Shown here piece after piece: positions 32,810 through 42,740 of a stretch of DNA of 64,000 bases. Location: NCBI GenBank assembly GCA_021234155.1, contig JAJEKV010000010.1:20982833-21046832 (forward strand). The letters are read 5' to 3'. The notes below the pieces were generated by a model. It was not told the DNA's origin, did no database searches, and saw only the letters and a list, made by a program, of their open reading frames with translations. The position numbers and the translations under genes are program-made. This DNA is from Isoetes taiwanensis. Lineage: Eukaryota; Streptophyta; Lycopodiopsida; Isoetales; Isoetaceae. Position 1 is the stretch's first letter. Each line of letters starts with the position of its first letter.

Positions 32810-35800
32810 ATGGTTTTTACAAGGGTACTTACGGAAAGTCAAGCACACTTACTTTCCTACATGTATGCTGTCGGAGTCTTTGGAGCAAAAAATGCGATGA
32901 TGAGAGGGAATTTGTTTGCATGGGCACCATCCGGTCCGTGAGTGAAGTAGGTGGGGGAGTCCAGGCCAGCGAGGGAGGCTGTCTTTTCAGACATCCCAAG
33001 GCTTTATTCATGTTGATGAATCCTATTTTAGAGTGGTGAAAGTAAATCCTCGTCCCTTCTGTACAAGTATGTTGCTCACTACATGCCAAGAGGTAATTTC
33101 GGTGCCATCATCAACTATGTTGAGAAGCACAACGGCGAAGACTTCCCTACAGCGAGTCCGAGCCAGAGGAAGAGGATGAGCAACCGAGCCCGGCAGTTCC
33201 TCATCACAATCACGGGAGTCCATCCGCGGTCCGTGAAAGGCCACCGTCACCACCACCAAAGAAGCGGCCAAAGGGACACAATTGCTGCTAAAGAGCCTAA
33301 AAAAGCGGGCGGCCTTAATTGCTGGGAGGATATTTCGAGGAACCTAAGAAGAAGAAGGGGAAGGGTAAAGCACCGGTGTTGCTATAAAAAAAAAAAGTTG
33401 ACAAGACTGGCTGAAAAGATGGAAGAGATTAACTTGCACAAGTTTGTGCAAGGTGTAATTATTTGCCGATCACTTCAATGAAGCTTCCACCGAAAAATGA
33501 AGCTGGTGAAAGGCCACTTCAGGTTATAAAATTTATGTCGATCACTTAAGGAACACGAAAAGGCGAGAATAAGGAGCAATCAAATGCTCATGTGGCCCCA
33601 ATTGTTGTCCTTGTTGGTGAGGGAAGAGTGCAAAACCCCGGGGACTATGGCGAGAGAAAAGCGAGACCTACACTCACTACGTCTTGGGAGGCAATCACAC
33701 TTTAAGGCAAGAAGGCAACTTTATAAAGAGAAGAAGAACCCGAGGTACCTCTCTAGTCCTCTGGCGGTATTTTTCTTGTGGTCTTACCGATGAAGAAGCG
33801 AAAATCGTTGCCAACACCCACAATCGCGACAACGAATATAAACTAAAGATGAGCCGTCGACAAGATCCGGTTCATGCAATGGGGGGAGTGCGTAATATTC
33901 AAGGAAAAATACGGTGAGGACTGAAGAAGCCGGCATTTTCCTTGGAGCTTAAGGAGGCGTGTGCTATTGAATGCTGCCTGAAATATGACGAGGCCAACAA
34001 AAGGCAGTCTCTCATTGGCCACGACAACTGGTTCCAGTTAGCTTTTAGAGATGGCAAGGTAAGCACAAAATGTATTCGAATAGCAAATCAACTATTTGCG
34101 TGAATCTTCTTGAGCAGATTTGGGAACTCAAGACCGGATATTTACAATGTTGGCGAGGGAGTTAAAGAGCAAGGAAAAGGAGGCGACTAAGAAAAAAAAG
34201 CTCGGGCATACAAAAAAAAAAATGACCATTACCGTCGGCGGAAATGCGGGGCTTCTCACGGAGACTTCTCGGCGACTTCTCCAAAAAGTTGTTGATAAGG
34301 AGTTTAGCCTAGAAGAAATGTCAAAGGAATTACACAAGTAAGTTCTCGACACAAACATTAGTTATTGCATGTTAGATTCCCAAAAACATCGTGGCTAGTG
34401 TATTCGAATACACATGCCTTTCTTTACAGGGCAATGTGTATTAGGAATACACATTGCTTGTCTCTAGAAAGGCATTGTGTATTCGAATACACATTGCCCG
34501 TGTGAAGGAAGGCATGTGTATTAGGAATACACATTGCTCCTCTGAATGTTGGCTGTGTGTATACGGAATACGCATGCGTTCCTTTAGAGAAGCAATGTGT
34601 TTGTCCTGTAGTAGAACTATTTTACGCATATTGTTTTGGTAGCATCAAAAGTTAACCGGTTTGTATTCGAATACAATTAGCTTGACTTGTATTTGTTTTT
34701 CTTTTACGTTGCCTTCATTCTTTCGTTTAAACTCATTGTTTCCTTAGCGTGTTGCAGCCAAAAAAGCGTCATAACATGTCAAACATGTTTGATGGAGCGA
34801 CTAAACGTCGACACACATGGGAAGGTGCAAGGAACTCTACCCAATTGCCACATCCGTGACGCATTGTCAATATTCACCAAATTTTGAGGGCTGGGTAATT
34901 ACACTTAGAATTCCTTCTCTCGCACAAGCGATCTCTTGGCCGGTTGTTGTTTTGTTTTTCTTAGAGCAAAAAGAAAAATAAAGACCTACCCGAGGGCTTT
35001 ATGAATTTGGTTAGAAACACACGGAAGAGAGGTCGTTAGCTGAAAGAAGAACTGTTGAGCCAGAACCATCCGACTACGAGAGATTCTGCATGTTTGATCA
35101 AAACAATTTATATTCAATCATTCATGGTGATTGCACGAACCTTGTCGGAACGGTTAAGCCACAGGACTTTACTTTGGTTATTGCTGATCTTCCCTATGGG
35201 TTTAAGCTTAAAGGCAATGGAATCGACGACCGACCCTTCAAATTTTCAGAGTTTAATGCTTTTATTGAAGGAATTAAGCAGATCTCAACGGCCAAACATT
35301 GGCGTTTAGTTACGTTCCATTCGAGCATGCAGTCTGGCTTGGTGGAATCAGCTTTCAAAAATCACTTTGGTTCTCCAGTTCAGGCAGGATATGAAAACCT
35401 TGTCTGGTAAGTCTTATTCCAGAATACAATTACTTTTCTCTTTAATTACGTAGTGTGTATTAGGAATAGTATTTCTGTTTTACGGTTTTGAAGTGTTTTC
35501 TTGTTTTTGCTAATATCACTTTATATGCTTCACTAGGTACAAAGCGAACATCAACTACCATGGTGGAGGACCAAGGTTGCTTTCGGCAAGGTAGAGTACC
35601 TTCATGTAGCTTATTGGAGTTTTGATGGGAAGAGGACCATGGACCACTTTAACACCTTGCCTTTGTCAAAACTTTTCAAAGCGTCCTAGAGTTTCCAGCA
35701 GTCTTCACAGAAATTGCGGGACCCAAGTGCACAAAGGCGGATTGTGAATCACTACGAAACCACAAAAGCTCATCAACCATCTCTGGACATGTTCGCGCGT

Positions 35801-36193
35801 CCGGAGATTGGGTACTTGATGCTTTCTGCGGTTACGTACTACTATCGCATGTGCACTTAAGAAGGGCCAAGCGTGTAGCCGTGGATATTGATAAGGAGGC
35901 ATTGCATTTTGTGAAGATGAGACTGGCTGCCTTACCTACTTTACCGGATGAAAATCAGGAGTTAGGGGCCAAGTCTTCATCGATTATGCTAAACTAACGT
36001 CCTCGGAGATCTGACCTCCATTCTCGACTCACTAGGCGATGAGGCAACCTTTGCGAGCTTAAAAAGTAGCTTTAGCTACCATTCCGAAGAACAAGGAGGA
36101 TACAAAACTCAAGTCCCGGTAAAGAAGCGAGATAGAAACAGAAGGGGCGAGATGGCGAGAGCGACAAAAAGAATGAGGAGGACTATGATGTAG
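32810..36193 (+). CDS. ParB/Srx-like domain plus amino-methyltransferase, split gene
   Basis: Pieces in consistent order on the plus strand read as one gene with frame breaks. First comes an N-terminal region of unknown fold with an acidic, Pro-rich linker (about 33145-33290). A ParB/Srx-like domain follows (33515-33900): K-I-Y-V-D-H-L-R-N, then Y-V-L-G-G-N-H-T-L-R, then C-G-L-T-D-E-E-A-K-I-V-A-N-T-H-N. Next is a Lys-rich linker (34120-34340). After the palindrome-bearing intron, the catalytic domain shows A-D-L-P-Y-G (motif IV, DPPY type) at about 35190. A further exon starts at 35538, and D-A-F-C-G (motif I) at about 35820 is followed by V-D-I-D-K-E-A. Motif IV before motif I is the permuted beta-type order. 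A basic tail ends at TAG 36191. It would methylate adenine or cytosine amino groups of DNA. Similar fusions are familiar in phages and bacteria. At least five frame breaks; no second copy to compare. Confidence 0.7.
34395..34600. repeat. Palindrome array in an intron of the methyltransferase gene
   Basis: Five palindromes of the same family alternate between GTGTATTCGAATACAC and GTGTATTAGGAATACAC, about 46 bp apart. The spacers (GCCTTTCT, GGAAGGC) differ from those of the intergenic array. Single related sites follow at 34660, 35420 and 35453. Confidence 0.85.
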
Positions 36194-36493
36194 ATCTTTG
36201 ACTCACGCATATTAAAATTATCATTATTTATTACAATGAATCTTCAATATTGATGTACAACAATTTATTAAAACATAGTACTTTTTTTTCCTTTCTATTA
36301 CGGTGCTTGTTTTTGTAATGCTTTCGGTCTCTTCAAGTCTATGCCTAAATTTTGCTACTTTTATGATTTGTGTTTCATAAGTACAAAGTTTTCGTCTAAT
36401 AATGGGCCAAAATGGCATGAAAAAAAATGCAAACCTCTAGAAATTCTTAACAACTATCAAAAAAGGCTTATTTTAGAAACTTCGTGTTTTTTT

Positions 36494-36537
36494 AAAGGGA
36501 ATCTTTGAAGCGGGGTGATGCAACACTCCCGTTTAAT
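36494..36537 (-). repeat. Candidate right inverted terminal repeat
   Basis: This is the inverse of the blocks at 28183-28243, 300 bp beyond the end of the methyltransferase gene. Confidence 0.55.
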
Positions 36538-36539
36538 TC

Positions 36540-38450
36540 TGTCGATGTTAATACCAACAGGTAGAGTAAAAATCTAATTCTAATAGCACAATACACATAG
36601 TTCTAAATGCCAAAAAACACCCACAAGTAGCAACTTTCAAGCCCTTACAATGGTTTCCTTATTTCTTTACAATGTCTTTTCTCCATAGAGCCTCAGCATT
36701 TAAATGAGCAACATTTAAATGAGCTTTAGCTTATCCATCACACAAAAGAAAGAGAACAAAAATCTTATTTTGTTCGATTGAAATGAATTTTGCCATCCAC
36801 GGAGACCAAAAGTCTTATGGGATTCAAACAGAGAAACAATGCACACCTTGATTCGGGAAATTCCCCAGAACCCTTGTAACCTACCATATGAATCTGAAAA
36901 TTCACACTATAGTTTTAAGATAGCAGGAAAATTTCCTGTTAAAAATAGCGATTTCTCTGGTTACTTTTAACCGGAATTGAGTGCGAGCATGGAGGTGGTA
37001 GGCTAGGCCAGATCCAGCAAGAAATATGCCATTATGCTTTAAAACTTTCCTGAACTAAGATGCAAACTATCTATTTAATGCATTAAACTGTAAGACATAG
37101 GCATATGTCTAATATCTTAAAAGGAACATTCCTTGGTTTAATCTTTCATATAGTATTGCCATATCTTTAATATTATTATGAGCTATAGCATGGGAAAATT
37201 CGTATAATGTAAAATCTCGTCAATGATTTAATCACACACTTAAGATACTATAATATCCGTGGCAATAATGTTGAGTAGGCATGATAAAGAATAGAATAGA
37301 ATAGAACAATTGTTTTCAAAACTATATATTCTATCCATGTTGCATGCTTTGTTGGGTGAATATGGAATTGCAAAAAGAAAGTACTCTTTGCGGTCTGGTC
37401 ATCCGAGCATTTGGTTTAGTGGTAACACATTCGTCTTAGAACAAATATATCTCGAGTTAAAGCTATTGCTTGTGATACTTTGCTTCGGATGCAACTGTAG
37501 GTTCAATGCTTTCCTTTGCTTAGTTTAACATATTTGTTCCAGGTATACATAACGAGTTATATCCATTACTATGAAATATTCTTATCGATTTTCATGGAGT
37601 ATCTCAAGATGCTTACCTCTATTTGGCAAGGTGATAAGGAAAAGGATAATATCCTATAGTGCAATTCCTCAAACATCTAATGTAGGAAGGTCCATCATTC
37701 TAGGGAAGTTCACAATTTTTTACGTATAACTTTGTTTTGCATGCATGGGGAGGGAGTTCTTGACCCATTTACATTTATATATATGTTCGTATGGGGTCCT
37801 TTTCTAGGGTTTTGGGCACTAGCCTAGGTAAACTTTATTTGCAAGGGGGCAAAATTAGCTTCTTAAAAATCCATATCAGGTTTTACCACCCCTTGAGCGT
37901 GAGATGGCATATTCCCCTACGTTATGAGTACACCTTGCCATCGTTAGATTAGAATACCATCATTAGGATAGAATACTGGGCTTAGAAGAGTGATGTTATC
38001 AGCTTAACAATGATAATCTTCGCCCTAGTGTTTAATAGACACCCCTTTGTGATTATGCACAAAGCCCACTTCGATGATATGGTCCCATGGGTTATAGGGT
38101 TAACAAAATTCACATTCCAATCTTAATCATGCTTGTCTTTCATTGTTGAATACAATATTTGAGATGGATAATATGTGAGCACATGCAAGAATTATGTGAA
38201 TAAGGCCTCCTTCCTCGGGTTGTATAGAAGTGGCTGAATTCATGAAAAAATTAGGAATACAAAGCAACTGTCAAGCAATTCAGTTTCCACTATTTAGTGG
38301 GAATAACAAGTCGAATTTAAGTCAAAGGATGGGATTTAAATAAGCCTGTTCGAGTTTGAGCTGAGACTTTTGTAAAATCTAATAATGTTGAGCTCTAAGA
38401 GCAAAAAGAATGATATAAGTATGATGTTTTTACAAAGGCGGGCCGATCCA
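36540..38450. other. Unassigned AT-rich sequence
   Basis: No gene is seen apart from the tRNA-like relic near 37.4 kb. An inverted fragment of the retroposon 3' end (CCATCCACGGAGACC) lies near 36795, and (AATAG)n lies at 37288. Confidence 0.4.
37395..37475 (+). ncRNA. tRNA-like relic (SINE head?)
   Basis: TGGTTTAGTGG is a perfect match to the pol III A box consensus and is followed by TAACACATTCGTCTTAGAAC, as in a tRNA D-arm and anticodon arm. The B box region (CTCGAGTTAAAGCT) is degenerate and the acceptor stem does not pair convincingly, so this is not a functional tRNA. It may be a SINE promoter or an old tRNA pseudogene. Confidence 0.3.
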
Positions 38451-38455
38451 ATGAA

Positions 38456-38650
38456 TCAAGGGCATTTTACAAGCCGGAAACTATAGCCTAAGAATTTGCC
38501 GTCAAAATTGGTGCATTTGGAGGATCCGGGCGGAGGCACTGCTCTTCGTAATCCTTGTATAATGGGCTGCTGGAATTGGGGTCTACTGCAAATTACGAGC
38601 TGCGATGCTGATAACAGCAGAAATATGAGAATCCACCATTTGACGCCCAT
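38456..38650 (-). CDS. Putative small secreted peptide precursor
   Basis: This ORF encodes 64 residues from ATG at 38650. The N-terminus is a clear signal peptide: a short K-W-W start, the hydrophobic core I-L-I-F-L-L-L-S-A-S-Q-L-V-I, and a C-S cleavage context. The mature part begins R-P-Q-F-Q-Q-P and contains G-L-R-R-A-V-P-P-P-G-S-S-K-C and a second Cys three residues from the end. A dibasic site followed by a Pro-rich motif recalls processed plant signalling peptides, but I cannot place it in CLE, IDA, EPF, RALF or PSK. A TATA-like TATATTTAA lies about 150 bp upstream on the minus strand. No mobile-element sequence is seen close by. Confidence 0.55.
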   Translation of the reverse strand: MGVKWWILIFLLLSASQLVICSRPQFQQPIIQGLRRAVPPPGSSKCTNFDGKFLGYSFRLVKCP

Positions 38651-38799
38651 TTTCAAGTTTTCGAAGACCCGTTAATTGTTTTGAAGTTCTATTCAAACGG
38701 GCTTCGATCCTTCCCTTCAAAATAATAAATGAAGCAAATTGAGCAAGCTTCAGACAAGCAGTTTACAGTGCAAAGCGTAGAAGCATTTGGTTAAATATA

Positions 38800-41370
38800 A
38801 GCATTTTTGTTGGGCAACGCGTTGGCGGTTGACGTTTTGGCATTCAAATTCGAATTCAAATGTTTGAATGAGTCCAGTCTAAATTAATTACCACGTATTA
38901 AAGTCAAACAATGCAACTTTTTGACAATCAAAGAGTGTTTACACATCATGCTCATCTCATACATACTAGCACCTTCTTCATTCCTTGTTATTTCACAAGA
39001 CATTCTCACGCATTGCTATTTCATACAATATTATCTATACTGGCTTTAATTTTTGGCGTTGTCGGCAAATATTCTCTCCTTCTCCATACATTCTCATCCT
39101 TTAGCCAACCTTTTGAATGTCTTACCTCCCACAATTACAAGGTAACCTTCCTCAACTTACCTCGTCTCTGAGTTCAATTCATGCCCAAGTACTATAGTAA
39201 TACGAGGCCTCAATGCACATGAATTACTACATATATAAGAGATGGCGAATAATTGTTTCTGCCAACTTCATTGCCACATAAACTAATATATAGACCAAGA
39301 ATATAGCATTCTAGATTAAGATGAAGACAAGAAGAAATATGGCATTTTGTTAAAGTTAAAAGTTCTCAAGACCATATTCAATGGATGCAAGGACTCAATA
39401 TGTACTACATCAAGCATCTTAAATTATGATCTAGGAAAATACATGTTTCGAATATATGTTCAGACTTGTTTTCAACAGGAGACTTTGGCACAATAAATTA
39501 GTGAGAGCTCAAACATAATAACATGTTAGAAGTATTTTGGCCAGAAACATATTAGAGGGTTGCTTGGGATTTGGATGTGAAGCACAAAATAAGGTTAAAA
39601 GAAGTTTTTCTTCACACCCGGATGGTTATGATTAATTGGAGAGATTAATTTTTAAAACTAACATGGGTTCCTTATTTAAGAACACATGGCTCCTTTTTCA
39701 TAGAAGTCCTTTGTTGGTGGATTTTTCCATCTCAGTGGGTACAAAGGCATGGTCGGTTTCAGAACTCCCTGAACATGATGGAATTCCAATCTAGAGATGC
39801 AAATTCAATGTTTGCCACCTTCCACTTCATGATCACCTGCACTCCAATGTTTGCCATGAACTTCCCATTTGGCTACTAGGCATAGCCATACCTTAGAACC
39901 TTCTATTACCTTTTGCACATACCAATCAAAAAGGCATCCGAGGTAGGTTTGTTTGGCTTTTGGGTTTGGAATCATAGTCTTGGATTTGTGGGCTCAAATC
40001 CCATATGGCATCATGGCTATAGTTCCAACCACTCAACCTTGGGAAGCCAAAGCTATAACTTGATATTTTTTCCATACCTATGGTTTTGGTACATCAATCT
40101 TGTTAATTTGGGATTATCAGGTTTGGTGGAAAATATTTTTGGAATTTTTTAAGTGATTTCCCTAAGGTATGGATTGGAAGGCTGAGAAAAATTTCGATTT
40201 GCCAAAAATCGGTGAAAGATTTTTGGGGTCTACGTTCAAAAATTTTCCATTACGCATTTTCGGCATGTATGCCACGAATATTTCCCTTTACGCACTAACG
40301 CGAGTTCCTAGAACGGGCGTTTGCTTCATAGCTTTATTCCGGCATATACAAGATGAGATGGGCGGCCGGCTGCCGGATTTCCATTTATCAATGCCGTTCA
40401 GCTCCGTTGAGTCCTTTTCATCTCTTGCGGATCTAGCCTCTCAAATCGTGGAGCTGCATACATTTTAATCTTCGCACAACTTGATCTTGCTTTCGATTCT
40501 TGAGTCTTTTCCAACATCTTTGGCAACGACAAGGCATCCGTTATTACCGTGGAGCGAATGATCGCCACAAGAAGGTGTGTGGTTTGTTTTAGTATGCAGT
40601 GGCTTTGGTAGGATTGTAGTTTGTGTCATCGAAATTAGTTTTACCCAAAATTTGAAAATCATCCTTGACTTTTAATCGAATTGTGAAGTAATGCTAAATG
40701 AGGACTATTCTATTCTATTCTTTAGTTCTATGCATAGCGGGGTTCTAAGCAATTTCATCTTCATCTCGGTTTTATGCTTCCCTTATTTTTTTAAGATTGA
40801 TATCTGTACATGTTATTTTCGGAATCAATGGTGTTGGAGGTCAAAGCTGGCTAGATAGTTCCTAACATGAAGAATGAGCTCACTCCCTACCGATTGACTA
40901 TGAATACCATCGGAGATTAAACCATATGGAGATTTGCTATTAGGCTGTGGTAACAGATTGGTTATGGACTAAGCAAGAATAGGTGGGTAAATGATTATCT
41001 TTGTCCCATTATTTTTCTTCTTGCTAACATTCTTTGTAAACTCTTAGGTTTTAGGTTTTATTGATATCTCTTTCTTTGATTGTGTTCTAGGGTAACATGA
41101 TAAGCAAATGGGGAAATCAAAGCTACACTTATGATTGCTTTCTGATGGGCCACGATTTTCTTCTCCAGTCCATTGTTTTTGTTAACTGCAAGGGTGGCCC
41201 TTAACCGGTGAGGTAAGTAGAACTAATTCATTTTGTTATCTTTCCCACTCAAATCATGGCTTCGCTATGAGAAGATTGGACTAAACCTCTACTATAGGTC
41301 GTATCATTCTTTTTAAGTAATTCCCACATCTATGTGGCCTTTGCCCTTCTGGATTCTAAGTGAAAATTTC
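38800..41370. other. Unassigned sequence
   Basis: No feature is recognised. The longest ORF, 40169-40468 (+), has a start codon and somewhat higher GC but no motif that I know. A short (TATTC)n lies near 40705. Confidence 0.4.
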
Positions 41371-41373
41371 AGG

Positions 41374-42740
41374 TGATTGTTACCATTGTCCGTAATTATT
41401 TGGGGTGGGAATGAGGAGCATGCTGTGGTTAAGATTGCATGGTCCAAATGCACTAAGCCAAAATTTGTAGGTGGTTTGGGTATGACAAACTTCCATCTGC
41501 AGAGTCAGATTCTGATTTTTAAGTTCATTTGGAGGATCCTTAAGGATATGGTTGACTCACCTGGAGTGCGGTTGGTGAAGCAGTCACTTGCACATTGTGT
41601 TCCTTTTGGGAAAGCTTCATTAAAACCTCTTCTTCCTTGGGGTCTCTTTTATCAGCTATGCCCTTTTCCTAATGCCTCCCCTTTTTTGAAAGGCTTGCTG
41701 GAGCCTTGCGAGACAATACAGACCTTATTTCGTATTGATCTTGTTGCATGTCATCAGTTGAGTGCCCCTTGTTGGTGGATACATGTGGAAAATAATCTTC
41801 TACTTTGTGCCTCAGTTCATCCATTAACTCAACGGTGCTGGAGGTTAGTAGGAATCTTGACAATTGCGGCACGGTGTGATTCTGGCCAGTTAGCGACATG
41901 GCAATTCTTTCAGACAAAATTCTTATTGTCTCGATGGGACAGACGTATTTGGCAAAAGGTTGCTAGTACTCTGCCATTGGTTGCTCCAGAGGCTATTGAA
42001 GGGCGCATGTGGGTTTACCACCAGAGTGTTCAAGAGCATAGACATGTAAACTCTATGCATAGGTTGCTTGTCAATGGTGATATCCTTCCGCCATCCACTA
42101 AGTGGTCCCTTCTGCTCTCGCCTCCTAGTTGGAGACGTATGTGGACTTGGGCTTGGGATAAACTACTCCATCCTAAGGTGGCTGTGCTTTGGTGGCAGAT
42201 TCTTCACAGATGCCCTCGTGTTAATAAGCTTGTCCACAGATTTGATCCTCGAGTGTTAGCTCTCTGCCCACTGCGAAAATTGAGCATTGATTCTTTTTAT
42301 GTGATCATCTCCAGCCTGTTTGGTCTTGGCTGCTTTCTCTTTTTCATGTGACATTGACAAGTCAGCAAGTGCTTCTAGCTATTTATCCGGATACTTGGAA
42401 TAAGTTGCAGAGCCAAGCATTTCATTTAGCATCAGGATGGTTGTTGTGGTCCATTTGGAAGCGCAGAAGATTGTGTATCTTTTAGGGTCTGGATATTCCT
42501 CCTGTCGTTGTCTTCCAGGATGCACAAGCTAGAATCGCTAAGGCCTACCATTGCCCTTTGCTTGCTCTTGCCAAGCAACAGTTGATATTTGAGTCCTATT
42601 TGAGTGTGTTGTCTTATGCATAGGCTGGTGGTTCTACTCAGTGGATCATGATTATCCTCTGAGATTTTATTCCTGCCTTTGCTTTTGTACCTGGCTTTTG
42701 GCTTGGAGTTCCAATAAAGTTTGTCGTTCTTCAAAAAAAA
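41374..42740 (+). mobile_element. 5'-truncated LINE with RT thumb and zf-RVT region
   Basis: The plus-strand frame 41377-42351 starts in the reverse transcriptase thumb (I-I-W-G-G-N-E-E-H, then W-S-K-C-T-K-P-K-F-V-G-G-L-G-M). It runs through the connection region to W-R-R-M-W-T-W-A-W-D-K-L and H-P-K-V-A-V-L-W-W-Q-I-L-H-R-C-P. The zinc motif is disturbed after A-L-C-P-L. The non-coding end has AATAAAG at about 42714, then TTCTTC and poly(A) at 42731. It is the same family as the minus-strand fragments at 23872 and 55346 but longer by about 650 bp. The missing 5' end and lack of endonuclease make it non-autonomous. Confidence 0.85.

Larger units (their letters stand above)
28183..36537. mobile_element. 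Candidate 8.35-kb element: DDE-like gene plus ParB-methyltransferase gene
   Basis: ATTAAACGGGAG at 28183-28194 and CAAAGATTCCCTTT at 28230-28243 recur in inverted orientation as CTCCCGTTTAAT at 36526-36537 and AAAGGGAATCTTTG at 36494-36507. These two blocks, in the same order from the ends but with spacers of 35 and 18 bp, are candidate terminal inverted repeats. The interior holds two divergent genes with palindrome arrays between them. I see no clear target duplication outside the ends. The second copy of the left end is at about 59,656. I do not know a described transposon superfamily with this gene pair. Confidence 0.55.

Noticed and set aside
37395-37475. Functional tRNA gene
   Set aside because: The A box is good but the B box is degenerate and the acceptor stem does not pair.
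40169-40468. 99-residue plus-strand ORF of slightly higher GC
   Set aside because: It has no motif, no visible splice or promoter support, and no second copy; not enough to call a gene.
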